DNA from: Scatosoma sp045594025
GTDB taxonomy: Bacteria > Bacillota > Clostridia > Christensenellales > Borkfalkiaceae
Length of the DNA: 64,000 nucleotides
Direction: 5' to 3'
NCBI GenBank assembly: GCA_045594025.1
Contig: JAZNXS010000033.1
Coordinates: forward strand, 1-64,000
The number at the start of each line of letters is the position of its first letter. The stretch's first letter is position 1. This document shows positions 34,439-46,100 of this stretch, in pieces. The position numbers and the translations under genes are program-made. The notes beneath the pieces are model-generated. The model was not told the origin of the DNA, made no database searches, and was given only the letters and a program-made list of their open reading frames with translations.

Positions 34439-35440
34439 TTATTCCTTCAAACCACCCATGGTCAAGTTGCCCATCAACGTCTTATTACATGCCAGGAACA
34501 TAACGAATACAGGCATTGCAAGGATCATACAACCGGCAACTCTTTGCGGAATACCGCGGTTAAACATGTCCGCGTCCCCACTGGATGCGGCAAAAGATAA
34601 TCTAAATACCGCATAAGCAAGCGTCGGGATGTTAGGATAATACAAAAGCGGCGTTTGGTAATCGTTCCACGTTTGAATAAACTGTAACAAGAATACCGTG
34701 AAGAACACCTTTAAACAAAGCGGGAAAATAATTTTAATAAAGATGCCTATTTGCGATGCACCGTCAATTTCCGCCGCCTCCGTATACGTATCGGACACCC
34801 CTGCCAAATGCGCATAAAATACAAAGAAATATACACCTGTAAAATTGAAATTCAGCGCGATCATGGAAAATACCGTGTCGTAAATACCCAAATCTCGCAA
34901 AAGCGTAATCATCGCAGGAGACGAACCGACAATGGGAATCGCCATAACCACGATCATGAGCACGTAAACAAATTCGCTAAACTTAAATTTGTATTTCGCG
35001 CACAAATACGCACAGGCAAACGCAACGAATGCATGCACGAAAGAACAAATAACGGAATAGAGAATAGAGTGCAAAAGACATGCCGTGAAACCGTAGCTAA
35101 CTACCATAGGAGGTTTTTCAATTACCCCGAATATAGCGGAAATGTAACTTTGATCCGAAGCAGCTACCTTGAAGGCATCCCCTGTGAATATCGTTATGTA
35201 GTTCCCAAACGCCAACGCTTGATAGGAATAATCCGCGTAATCGAAGGGAACGTCGTCCCCTACTCTTTCTAATACAGGAAGACCTATAATATTTCCAAAG
35301 AAATAGAAATCGTCATACGATTTAAAGGACGTCAACAACCCCCAACCAAGCAATGCAAGTAAGGTAATCGCATAAAAGCATAATAATACGAAGATAATAA
35401 CGTCCACAGTTTGAACCTTACGTTTTACTTTCTTATTCAT
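34439..35440 (-). CDS. Sugar ABC transporter permease, MalG type
   Basis: A 333-residue CUT1 permease. It has about six transmembrane helices, the EAA loop YTEAAEIDGASQIGIFIKII, and the FIQTWNDYQTPLLYY segment typical of MalG-like proteins. It has a longer periplasmic loop than usual after helix 1 (SFKSYDDFYFFGNI through SYISAIFGV). The gene follows its MalF-type partner by 10 bases. Start ATG has AAGGAGG upstream. As in the first operon, no ATPase gene accompanies the permeases. Confidence 0.94.
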   Translation of the reverse strand: MNKKVKRKVQTVDVIIFVLLCFYAITLLALLGWGLLTSFKSYDDFYFFGNIIGLPVLERVGDDVPFDYADYSYQALAFGNYITIFTGDAFKVAASDQSYISAIFGVIEKPPMVVSYGFTACLLHSILYSVICSFVHAFVAFACAYLCAKYKFKFSEFVYVLMIVVMAIPIVGSSPAMITLLRDLGIYDTVFSMIALNFNFTGVYFFVFYAHLAGVSDTYTEAAEIDGASQIGIFIKIIFPLCLKVFFTVFLLQFIQTWNDYQTPLLYYPNIPTLAYAVFRLSFAASSGDADMFNRGIPQRVAGCMILAMPVFVMFLACNKTLMGNLTMGGLKE

Positions 35441-35450
35441 ACGTCCCTCC

Positions 35451-36440
35451 TTAACTCGCGCTCGGCCCGTATTTGTTCAAAAGCTTTCGAACAATCAAGG
35501 TCGTCGGCACCAAAATCAAGGTTGCAATCAACCCTAACGCTGCCAGTTCTGCCAATTCAGCGAATGCAGCCTCACTCGCTAATATTGCGCTTCCTGACGA
35601 ACCAGACAACTGTTTCGCCGTCATCTTATAGAAGTAATACCCAAATACTTCCACGTCGGAATCGTTGCCATAGAAGGTATACAAGTTCATTTGATTGTTG
35701 AATATCCCTGCAATCCCCGTGAGGATAAACGTCGTAATCGTCGAGAAAATCATAGGTACGTAAATATACCAGAATTCCTGCAAGCTGGTTACGCCGTCTA
35801 ACTCCGCCGATTCCACAATCGAGTGATCGACGCCACTCATCGCGCCGGTATAAATCAACACGTTTGCCCCGAACGAGAACCACAGCGTAAATATCAAAGA
35901 CGTATAAAAAACAACGTTTTTATCGCTGTCCGGCCCCGTGCTAAGCAAACCCATTACTTTCTCTTGCCCAAAATACTCCTTTGCCATATAGGGATATACT
36001 TCATTAACAACATATTTGAAAAGAATACCCAATACTACGAGAGAGATAACCTGAGGAAGGTATAACATTGCCCTGAAGAATGAAGCGCCCGGCCTTTCTT
36101 TGGCAATATAATAGCTGAAAAGAAGCGCTATCGGCATAACAATAACCAACTGACACGCCAACAACTGCAACGAGTTGCCTATCATTTCTCCGCATTCGCC
36201 ACTAAAGAAAAGATTCCATGCATCCTTGAAGTGTTCCGTCGTAAACGAAATCGCATAGCCGGTTTGCCCTTCAAGTATCGTTCTTTCTTGGAATGCAATA
36301 CTGATAGAATTAAAGTTTACGTAAAGATAAAAAAGCAAAAACTGCAAAAGTGGCAGCGCAAACATTAAGACGTAGAAAACCAGTCTTTTCTGTTGACGCG
36401 TATAGGTTCTTTTGCCGCCTACAAGCTTATTTTCTATCAT
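35451..36440 (-). CDS. Sugar ABC transporter permease, MalF type
   Basis: A 329-residue CUT1 permease with a first helix FYVLMFALPLLQFLLFYLYV and the EAA loop VESAELDGVTSLQEFWYIYV. It partners the following MalG-type gene and is served by the binding protein encoded upstream. An 80-base gap containing a strong hairpin separates it from that binding-protein gene, suggesting less permease than binding protein is made. The ribosome-binding site AAGGGGG lies nine bases before the ATG. Confidence 0.94.
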   Translation of the reverse strand: MIENKLVGGKRTYTRQQKRLVFYVLMFALPLLQFLLFYLYVNFNSISIAFQERTILEGQTGYAISFTTEHFKDAWNLFFSGECGEMIGNSLQLLACQLVIVMPIALLFSYYIAKERPGASFFRAMLYLPQVISLVVLGILFKYVVNEVYPYMAKEYFGQEKVMGLLSTGPDSDKNVVFYTSLIFTLWFSFGANVLIYTGAMSGVDHSIVESAELDGVTSLQEFWYIYVPMIFSTITTFILTGIAGIFNNQMNLYTFYGNDSDVEVFGYYFYKMTAKQLSGSSGSAILASEAAFAELAELAALGLIATLILVPTTLIVRKLLNKYGPSAS

Positions 36441-36463
36441 AAGAATACCCCCTTAGGTTAGTG

Positions 36464-36503
36464 AGCTGCTCCAACAGGCATTTTCTCTGTCGTTGGAGCA
36501 GCT
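36464..36503 (-). other. Strong intercistronic hairpin after the binding-protein gene
   Basis: Perfect 12-base arms AGCTGCTCCAAC / GTTGGAGCAGCT with extra inner pairing and no T-run on the minus strand. The position between binding-protein and permease genes is typical for an mRNA-protecting element that raises binding-protein output. Confidence 0.65.
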
Positions 36504-36519
36504 TCAAGTGTTTTTAGAA

Positions 36520-38280
36520 TTAATACTTATTCCAATTACCGTACTTACTGCACTTACCGAAAATTTCAGCAGCGTGATTACCGCCGTTCAAAAGGCCGGA
36601 AATCTTCGTATGACCGTCACCAAGAACGCCGCAGTTCAAATCGAGCTTGATCGTCGATTTAACTTTCTTGAAGGTGCTGGTCGTACCGGACCATGCAACG
36701 ATATTCGAGCCGTTTTCGTTATCTCTTGCTTCCCAAAGCCCTCTTGCATACGAGCTAAGACTTGCTTTTTCCGTAGCGCTAAGATCATACTTGATGGCTC
36801 TCGTAATACCCGTTTTCATCGTGAAGTTCTTCAATTCCTGTTCGCTATAGCAGAATTCCACGAAATCCAAGCAAGCCTGCATCAAAGCGGGATCGTTCTT
36901 AATGTTGCCGTTGATCATCGTATATGCCAAACCGCAATCCAAGAAACAAGCGTCTCTGCCTTCTGCGCCTTCTGCATAAACGCTGGTGGGCAAGTTCATC
37001 CATGCTACATTCAACGTGTTGATATCCTTATCTACATATCTCTTATAGGAATCAAAACCGCCGTTTTCGCCTGCTTCGTTATACCAGTAGCTACCTTCAA
37101 CAAGCATTGCGGAGTTGTTCGTATTCGCCTTACCGTCCATGTAAACGTCCATCTGCGTCTGCCAATGGTCTTTTTCCGAGGATGCCGTAGGCGAGAAGAA
37201 CCCTTCGTTTACGATAATATCCAACATAGCGATCGCATAGTATTTTGCCGCCATATCGTTACCCATCCAGCCTTCAGAGCCGTCTGCCGCCATATTGACA
37301 ACCTTCGTTACGGGCTTCGTGATGTCAGAAATACCTTGGAACAAGTTTTCATCCGTGAACTGCAAGTTGCCGTCTTCATCACGCGCTACTACTTCGATTT
37401 CACCCGTACAGTTGTAATAATTACGCATTTGTTCTGCGCCTGCCAAGGAGGACCACAACCCCATCATCAAATAGTCGGGATAATAAACGTAATATTTACC
37501 GGAAACGGTGAGAGGATAAACTTTCCCTTCGCTCTCCGTCTTAATGAAATCGCAAAGCACAAGGAATTCGTCTAAGGAACGAGGCAAACCGTCGTCATAC
37601 GATTCTACGCCGTCAGGACCAAGCGACTTCTTAGCAGAAAGATCGCCTACGAAATTCGCCGTACCGTATTTGCAGGAATATTCGTATACATTATCTTCAT
37701 CGTCTGCTGCAAAATATGCGCACAAATTATCAAACGTCTTGCAGTTATAAACAAGACCGGGGAAGAATTCATAGTGCGGCAACGCATAATAGCTGCCGTC
37801 CGTACCCGTGATACCGCCCTTTGCCGCATCGAAAATATTGCTTTCCAAAGAACCGCCCGTTCTCGTTTCATCCTTTACGATAGAATCAATGTTCAAAAGC
37901 AAACCGTTCTGCGCCAAAGCGTTGGGATCAGAAGCACGTTCGTCAAAGAAGATGTTCGTCGTATCGCTCGCCATAGCGCCCGTATTCTGGTTGGACGTTA
38001 CTTCAATCTTAACGTACGCGCCCGTTTTGTCGCCGTACTTTTCATCCTTTTTTGCTTGTGCAAAACGTTCTGCAGTTTCTTCCAACCAAAGGTTACCGGG
38101 ACCCATACCGAAGTTCTTTACTTTAATGGTAATTTTGCTGTCCGAAGGAACGTTATATACGTTCTCAAAGCCGCCGCTGCTGGTATTGCCACCGCCGCCG
38201 ATGTTACAAGCCGCCATGCCTAATGCACTAAAAATCATGCAAGCAGAAAGCGCCGTTGCTAAAATTCTTTTTTGTTTCAT
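36520..38280 (-). CDS. Extracellular sugar-binding lipoprotein of second ABC importer
   Basis: A 586-residue family 1-type solute-binding protein. The lipoprotein signal ends ALGMAAC (Cys25), followed by a Gly-rich linker. Typical segments include ITIKVKNFGMGPGNLWLEET, PLTVSGKYYVYYPDYLMMGL and KNDPALMQACLDFVEFCYSE. It would capture the oligosaccharide at the outer membrane face for the two permeases. Its size suits a large or branched ligand. The gene has AAGGAG upstream and a 115-base leader region in which a weak promoter (TTGTCA-N18-TACAAA on the minus strand) may lie, besides read-through from upstream genes. Confidence 0.92.
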   Translation of the reverse strand: MKQKRILATALSACMIFSALGMAACNIGGGGNTSSGGFENVYNVPSDSKITIKVKNFGMGPGNLWLEETAERFAQAKKDEKYGDKTGAYVKIEVTSNQNTGAMASDTTNIFFDERASDPNALAQNGLLLNIDSIVKDETRTGGSLESNIFDAAKGGITGTDGSYYALPHYEFFPGLVYNCKTFDNLCAYFAADDEDNVYEYSCKYGTANFVGDLSAKKSLGPDGVESYDDGLPRSLDEFLVLCDFIKTESEGKVYPLTVSGKYYVYYPDYLMMGLWSSLAGAEQMRNYYNCTGEIEVVARDEDGNLQFTDENLFQGISDITKPVTKVVNMAADGSEGWMGNDMAAKYYAIAMLDIIVNEGFFSPTASSEKDHWQTQMDVYMDGKANTNNSAMLVEGSYWYNEAGENGGFDSYKRYVDKDINTLNVAWMNLPTSVYAEGAEGRDACFLDCGLAYTMINGNIKNDPALMQACLDFVEFCYSEQELKNFTMKTGITRAIKYDLSATEKASLSSYARGLWEARDNENGSNIVAWSGTTSTFKKVKSTIKLDLNCGVLGDGHTKISGLLNGGNHAAEIFGKCSKYGNWNKY

Positions 38281-38394
38281 TGATTTATCTCCTTAATCTT
38301 TTTTATTTTTATTTGGCTATGTCACAGAGAACGGTCTCTTCGTAATGGATTGCATTTGTACGTGAAAACCGAATGATATGACAACGCTTTTATT

Positions 38395-40146
38395 TTATTG
38401 TAAATATATCGGTTCGAAAAAAGACGGTTTACCGATAAAATCGAACACAAACGCCGCCGCGCCACTCCATGCCTGTAAGGTAGAACCCACCTTTCTGCAG
38501 GGCGAGAAATATTCGATCGGGGTGAATATACCGCGTTCTAAGTTGTAAGTAAACCAACTTTGCAGCGCATAGCGATATTCCCTGTTCGCCAAAGCTTTCG
38601 CGTAGGCATACATCGCCGACCAATACGGCCAGTTTCCGCCGTTGTGATACTCGTAATCCTGCGCGGATTTGAAATGCGTGGCTGATATTCGCTTATAAAA
38701 CGGATACACGCACATTACGCCGTAATCCCCTGCCTGTTGCAGGTGATTGTTTTTCGTTTCCAGCATCCGTTCCATCGCGTCAAACATTCTGTTTGCGCGC
38801 TGTTCGTCTGCAATCCCGAATAAATACACCAGTACCGTGTCCACAGAAAGATTATCTTCCGTAAAATCCCCGTCGACGTAGTTGACGTAATAGCCCTTTT
38901 CTTCGTCCCATAAAATTTCGTTGATCGCCGCCTTTACTTTCGCTGCAGCCTGTCCATAAAAACTACCGTCTTTATTGCATGCCTTACAAAGCTTTTCAGC
39001 GCAAGTCAACGCCCGGAAAAATAAAGCTTCATCATACGTAACGTAACCATTGCGGTTGACTTCATCCGCCCAGTCCAGCTTATTGTACGGCCCTGCTTTA
39101 TACAGCAACCCCGTTTCATCCGTACGCTTCATTTGCCGATCCAGCACCAAAAGACACAAATCTAATATGCTCTTTCCGTTGATTTTTTCCTGCAAAAAAG
39201 CGGTATCGCCCGAATGGTTTACATAATCGTACGCCATCATCACGAAGAAGGACGGACTGTCGTAATGACCGCCCCAAAACGCCGAAAAATCTTGCTTAAC
39301 CGCAGAGGGACAACTACCGTCCTCTGCAATACCGCGAGCGAGCGTTTTAATCTGTTGCTTGACGAGCGTAATATCATACGAATACATCGGTAGCGCCGTC
39401 CAATAGGAATCCCTATAATACGTTCGCAAAGGGTTTAGATAATTGCACCCTGCGACAAAGCCTTTGAACAATCCGCATTCCTTGTAATTTTCAAGGCTGC
39501 AAAATAAGGTGGAAAGATATAACGCCTTTTCCTCTTCCGTTTCCACAGAAGCAGGAAAAACCACGTTATCCACTTCTTCGTAAGCCGCGTTCATCTTTTC
39601 TTCGAACGAAGCTAAGAGGCTGTCGCAATAGGCTTGCGTTTCCTCATAGGAGAAAACCAAACGCACCCGCTTTTCCGTACAATCGCTTGTATTAAATTTG
39701 AAATATAAATTGTCTTTTACAAATTCGTAAGGCGTATCGGAGGACATCTTTTGAATGCCCGTTCCGTACCCTACCCCATAAAGCACCGTAAAATCAGACT
39801 TTTGGTCTGCAAGTAAATGCATTTCCACAAAAACAGCGTCGTCGCCTTTTGTGATAAACTGTTTTACTTCGATTTTGTAGTCTTCGCCAAACAGGATAAT
39901 TTCCTGTATACGGCCTGCCATTCTCGTCTGCTTTTTGGTATACGCGCCGACTCGTTCTCCGTTTTTGTAAACGGAGAATATCGAGCGCGCTGAATAATCT
40001 TGCCCTGTACGGACGGATAAATATTTGGATAATCCCCCTTTCCCGTCAAAGCAAATGCTTAAATTGTTTGCTGAAACGTCATAGGGAATATCTTCATGGA
40101 AATATCCGTCCGTTACAATTCGTCCATTTGAAAATGATACTTTCAT
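38395..40146 (-). CDS. Cytoplasmic (alpha/alpha)6-barrel glycosidase (GH63/GDE-like)
   Basis: A 583-residue protein without signal peptide. The N-terminal 200 residues are beta-sandwich; residues about 210-580 show the six-hairpin barrel pattern: CNYLNPLRTYYRDSYWTALP, EDGSCPSAVKQDFSAFWGGH, YDYVNHSGDTAFLQEKI, GPYNKLDWADEVNRNGYVTY and EYHNGGNWPYWSAMYAYA. These resemble glycogen-debranching C-domains, GH63 and GH78. The acids in YRDSYW and LDWADE are candidate catalytic residues. I choose ATG 40146 because AAGGA lies just upstream; a TTG at 40188 would overlap the preceding gene. It begins 13 bases after the giant DUF4838 gene. Substrate linkage is unknown. Confidence 0.75.
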   Translation of the reverse strand: MKVSFSNGRIVTDGYFHEDIPYDVSANNLSICFDGKGGLSKYLSVRTGQDYSARSIFSVYKNGERVGAYTKKQTRMAGRIQEIILFGEDYKIEVKQFITKGDDAVFVEMHLLADQKSDFTVLYGVGYGTGIQKMSSDTPYEFVKDNLYFKFNTSDCTEKRVRLVFSYEETQAYCDSLLASFEEKMNAAYEEVDNVVFPASVETEEEKALYLSTLFCSLENYKECGLFKGFVAGCNYLNPLRTYYRDSYWTALPMYSYDITLVKQQIKTLARGIAEDGSCPSAVKQDFSAFWGGHYDSPSFFVMMAYDYVNHSGDTAFLQEKINGKSILDLCLLVLDRQMKRTDETGLLYKAGPYNKLDWADEVNRNGYVTYDEALFFRALTCAEKLCKACNKDGSFYGQAAAKVKAAINEILWDEEKGYYVNYVDGDFTEDNLSVDTVLVYLFGIADEQRANRMFDAMERMLETKNNHLQQAGDYGVMCVYPFYKRISATHFKSAQDYEYHNGGNWPYWSAMYAYAKALANREYRYALQSWFTYNLERGIFTPIEYFSPCRKVGSTLQAWSGAAAFVFDFIGKPSFFEPIYLQ

Positions 40147-40159
40147 TACATTCCTTACG

Positions 40160-43100
40160 TTATACCGATTCCTCAAAGTCACTTTCAATCCATTCTACAA
40201 GCGTACAGCCTGCTTTTTCCAGAAGTATTACGTCTTTTGCATACGTGCCCGTCGAGGAATCATAACCCAAAACTTCTCTGAATTCTGCCTTTGCCGTGTC
40301 AACGACGATCGTTACGCCGTCCAAACCATCAAGGAAGCTTGAATAATAGAGATATATATAGAGGAACTTCACCGAAATCCATTCTTCGTTGATGTGCGCT
40401 ATCATCTTCGCTTTTTCAGCGTCGGTAAGGCTGGTATCGGCATTCACCGCGCTCTTCGCGCTGTCGATATAGCCGAACCACGTATTGAATACGCTACTTG
40501 TCAACACGTCCTTCGCATCGGATTTATCCATCGCTACGCTAGGAATACCAAGTTTCTCCGTGCCATACACATCTCTTCCCTTTAAGTTTTGATCCTCATA
40601 CAAGTCCCTCATAAACTCTGCGCCTGCGCCGTACATGGCGGCGAACCATTTGTCTGTCAAGGTAGCAACGCTCTGCGTGCTATCCCACATCATTTGCGCA
40701 TCGATATAGCCGTTCAGCTTTTCAAATGCGGAAAGCGTAGTGGTACCATTTGTCGCACCCTGGTTAAACCAAAGGTCAACGCCTGCGTTTGCAAAATACT
40801 GATAAGCATTTTCGTTAAAGAATTCATCCACGCCATAAACATCTGCGCGGAGCATATACATCGAAAAGTTCTTCGTATACGTCCAAACACATAAATCCGA
40901 ACCGCTTGCTGCTGTAAGCTCTGCCCAAGCGTCAAATTGAGCTACAAACGGCTTATCCGTCTCGTCGTCTTGGTCGTTGATATCGAAATAGTAGTTGACG
41001 TAATCGGAAATGGCATACACAACGCCAACGTCTTCACGCATTTCTATCGTACCCGCCGTAGGAGCGTCAATGTAATCGTTGTAAGCATAGAAAAGCAATT
41101 TCAAGTTATCGCGTTTATAGGTAGGATTTTCGTTCATCCACACTTCAATGCCCGCGCGAACGTCGTTACAAAGCTTGATCACCGCGCCCGCATCAGAGCC
41201 ATACTGCGCTTTTGCCGCCGTACAAGCCGAGCAGGTACATACGCCACTGCCGTCTTCGCTGGTCAGCGTAAGATAGATTGCGTCGGGACGGCTGGTAATT
41301 TGCGAACTGGTAAGCGTTATCGACATAACGTTAACGATTTGCGCAACCATTGCGTTATAATCGTCGGTGTTGCCGTGCGCCGTATAGCAAAGCTGATTTA
41401 CACTTCCGTTGACCTTATTGTCAGAGAACCAGTTCGTCTTTCCCTGGCCCGTCCAATAGGAATACGGCAGAATTTCCAAAGCGTTGTGCCATACGCGCCA
41501 ACCCGTATTTGCGGATTCATTCGCATTATTCACATAATCGCCTACTTGGAAGAACAACTCGTTTTCATTCATTGCCATACCCATACGGTTTGCGTAGGTC
41601 TCATTATTGATGAGTGCGCCGTTGGAAGGCATACGCATTTCGATATCGGGGCTTTCCGTCTTCTTTAATTCGAGACACTCTACCGTCGAAAGCTTATTCA
41701 ACGCATACGTGTCTTCCGAGAACTGCTCGAAGCCGAACAATTCGTTCAAAAGTCCGTATACGCCGTACAGACAGCCAAGCGAACTTTCGCCGTTGATATA
41801 AATCATGTTGTCAACTCTTTCGAGGTGATAGCCTTGGCTGTTCATCTCGCCCATTTCCACACCGGATTTTGCAAATGCTTGCGTATTACCGATGGAAATG
41901 TACGTACCGTAGGTATCATACGCGCCATCGTTCGCTACGGTAAGCGTTGCGCCCGTTGCTTCCGCGAAGAGTTTAACGAGTTCTTCCTTTGCCAACGTCA
42001 ACGTTGCGTCTGCGTTCGTAGGAAGTACGATTGCATATTCCGTCCCGCCGTTTTCCACCAAATTCTTGGGGGTAAGCTCAACCGTTGTAACGGAGCTTAC
42101 GGCGTCGCCCGTCATACCCTTCCAGCTTAAGCCGCTACTCGTATTCCAGTAATTCGTATCAAACGCACTCAAATCGTCAAACGTGTTGCTCGTGCTAACC
42201 CCCGTAAAGTTGGTTACGTTGGGCCAACCCGTTGCTGCAGCACGCGCATAAATCAAGTATGCGTTCGTCGAAGCAGCACTGATCCACATGTTGGAATACC
42301 AGCCGCTTGTATTCGAGGTATTGTTGCCGTGTACCGCCGTGTTTTGCAAAATCAATTTCGCATTAGGACGACACATAATACCGAATACAGAGCCTTGGTG
42401 ATAAAGGTTATTCGTTCTTTCAATGTAACTGTTTTTAATCGTAGGAGAGCCGTTCGTCATATAGCCGAATACGCCGTAACCGCCCGTTTTCGCCGTGCTG
42501 TCGTACGTGCCGTCTTCATAAACGATCGCAATATTTTGAATGGTACAGTTACCGAGAATCATACCGACCAAGCCGCCGCTTGTCAGTTTAAACTTCAACT
42601 TATGCCCCTGACCGTCCAAAATCCCGTTGAAACCGTTATTTGCTTGATAGTCGGTGGCTTCCGTTTGCGTCAATGCCAATTCGTCCGATGCGCTGCCCAA
42701 ATCTTTCGTTACGATGTAGTAACCGTATACGTTGGGTGCAACTGCAGGATACGTAGTAGGATCATATTCGCTTGCTACAGCCGTATTGTTGAAGAATGCA
42801 GGGAAATCGGAAAGTTCGTCAATGACGCCTGCATAAGACGCTACCGTTACGTAATAATTGATCGTACCGTCGTATACTTTGATCGCCGTATCTTTCGTTT
42901 CGTTTTCCTTGATCTCTTCTGCTGTCAAAGCAAAATCTCTCGTCCACGCACCGTCTTCGTAATATACGATAGAGCCGTCTTCGCTTGCAATCGAAACGAT
43001 TTCGCTCATTTCCAAGCCCATAGTATCAGGCAAGAAGAATTCGCGATTTACCGTCGAATACAAAGCGTTTTCCTCAATCGTTCTATCCAACGAGAACGCG

Positions 43101-46100
43101 TAATAGGTAACGTCCGCACTGACTTTAATAATGCTGCCAAGCGCCGACGAACCATCTTCCGTTGCAGACCAGTACAGATTGCTGGGAAGCGTAGGAATCG
43201 CAATATAGTTGTCCTTGGTTACAGGCTCAACCGTCGTCGTATTGCCGTTTACCCAAGTAACGTTGACCGTTTCAAAGCCCTTCCAAATCAGCTTGCCGTT
43301 TTCTTTACTCCAGTAATTATCGTTAAAGCCGCTTGCGTCTGCAATATCGCTAAGAAGTACTTCTTTCGAACCGTTTTCGATTGCGTCCGTATATACTTTC
43401 GTGAAGTTTGCAGCCATGCCAAGACTTGCTGCGTTTGCTCTACCGTGGATTAAGTACGCATTCTTCGAAGATGCACTGATGACCGTATTAGACCACCACG
43501 TACAATCGTTGGGTACGAAATAACCGTTTACTACCGTGTTCTGTAAAATCAACTTGCCGTTAGGACGAGCCATAATACCGAATACGGACGAACGAGAAGC
43601 TACGTTGTTCGTTCTTTCGATGTAACAATTATTGATTACGGGAGCGCCGTTCGTGATATACCCAAATGCGCCGTAACCGCCGCCTTCCGCCTGCGAAATG
43701 AAGCTTGCATCTTCATAAATAACTGCAAGATTTTGAATGGTTGCGTTGCCGAGTACCAAACCGACCAAACCGCCACTCATAAGCTTGAATCTAAGCGTAT
43801 GTCCCTGGCCGTCCAAAACGCCGTTGAAGCCGTTCGTCTTTTGGTAGTCGGTTGCTGCCGTCTGCGTGAGCGTCAATTCTTCCGTGCCCGTACCCAAATC
43901 TTTCGTTACGATATAGTAACCGTATACGTTGGGTGCAACTGCAGGATAGGTAGCCGCGTCAAATTCGCTTGCCACCGCCGTGTTATTAAAGAAGGTAGCA
44001 AAGTCGTTCAATTCGTTAATAACGCCTGCATAAGAAGCGACGTTTATTTCATAGAAATATCCTTCAGACGTCTCCAAAACGAGCGTTGTCTCTTTCGTTG
44101 CGTTCGCCTTGATTTCGTCACTCGTCAAAGGAAGGGTGCTCCATACGCCGTTTTCGTAATAATCCACGCCGTTTTCGTCTTTTGCGTCCACGATCGTTTC
44201 GCCGCCAGAAAGCAAGCCTTCGGGCAGAATTATTTCGCTGTTTACCGTCGAGAAGTATGCTTTATCTTCTATCTTTTCCACGTACTTTGCTTCATACTCG
44301 GAAACCGTCATATCCGCCATGCCTTTCCAGTTCAGCTGGCTATTTTCCGTTTTCCAGTAATTCGTATCAAAGGAGCTCAAATCACTAGTCAAAGTGTTGG
44401 TGGTGGTAACTTCCGTAAAGTTCGTTACGTTCGTCCAACCCGTTGCCGCAGCACGCGCATAAATCAGGTATGCGTTCGTCGAAGTTTCGTTGATCCACAT
44501 GTTGGAATACCAACCGCTTTGGTTAGACGTATTATTCGCATGTACCGCCGTGTTATGCAAAATCAGTTTTACATTGGGACGAGCCATAAGCCCGAATACC
44601 GAACCTTGGTGATACAAGTTATTCGTTCTTTCAATGTAGCTGTTGCGAATCTCAGGCGCGCCGTTCGTGATATAGCCGAATACACCGTAACCGCCTGCTC
44701 TTGTCGTTTCGTTGTAGGTGCCGTCTTCATAGATAATCGCAATATTTTTAATCACTGCGTTACCAAGCACCATGCCGACCAAACCGCCGCTTGTCAGTTT
44801 AAATCTCAACGTATTGCCTTGACCGTCCAAAACGCCGTTGAAGCCGTTCGTCTTTTGATAGTCGGTTGCCTCCGTTTGCGTCAATGCCAATTCGTCCGTT
44901 GCACTGCCCAAATTCTTCGTTACGATATAGTAGCCGTACGTATTGGGCGCAACTGCGGGATAGGTAGTTGCATCATATTCGCTGGGAACTGCCGTATTGT
45001 TGAAGAATACGGGGAAATCTGACAATTCGTCGATAACACCTGCATAGGACTTTGCGCTTACAGTATACAAATCGCCCTCGGAGGTTGTAACCGTTAAGTC
45101 CGTGGTTCTAATTAAATTGCCTTTGATTTCATCGCTCGTCAAAGCTAACGCAGACCACTTGCCTTTGTTGAAATAATCTACGCCGTCCGTCGTGCCGACT
45201 GCACTGGTAATCGTTTCTTCATCCGTATCCAATAAGCCGTCGGGCATGAAGATTGCGCCGTCATTCGTAGAATATAAAATATTTCCATCGGTAAATGCTA
45301 CGGGCGTTTTCTCACCGATTGTAATTTCTTTAGAAATCGTCTTCGCGCCGATGGTCGCCGTAATCGTCGTTGTACCTGCGCCAACCGCTACAATTTCACC
45401 GTTTGCGTTGATAATCGCTACGCTTTCGTTAGCAGACTTGAGGTTGTAAACGTAATCATTTACGCTGTCCGTTGCATTCGTAAGATCTACCGTAACAGTA
45501 TCCCCTACTTCGATTTCCGAAGATCCAAGCTCTAACGTAGCGTCCGTCGTCGTTTGTGAAACGATGGCATTCAAATGGGACGAGGCGTCAGATACGTCCT
45601 CGCCGTTCTTTTCCATTTCTACCAATTCGCAGGAAGCAACGTAAGCGATTGAACGATAAATAGTCGTATCGGAATAAGCATAATCCGTGACGGTATTACC
45701 GTTTTCAGTATATGTATATTTAACGTACGCGCGCGCCGCGAGTACGGTATTATACAAGTTTTGAGGGAACGCAGCTTCTAACGTTTCGCCCATGAGGGTG
45801 ATATAGTACCCTAAACCATTTGCAGGAAGTTCCTCTGCCGTCGTCGTGTTTACCAACGCCTTTGCAATAAGCGCGTTTTCCGTTTCCACCGTCAGCTCCC
45901 CATTCAGCATATTGTTGGGAATAAGCAACGTACCAAATTCTGCATTGTTGGGGATAAGCGCCAAATCGCTATCCTCGATCGTTGTCAAAAAGCGGAAACC
46001 GAGAAGCGACGATTTCCCCGTTGACGCGCCGTACACCTTAAACGTGTCCAAATCCGCATCGTTAATCGCCGCATTCAGCGTGGTTGTATTCGTCCCCGTA

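Noticed and set aside
43733..45022. Long open frame on the plus strand inside the 2019-residue gene
   Set aside because: It is antisense to the repeated beta-helix modules, recurs in each module copy, and has no ribosome-binding site or family signature.
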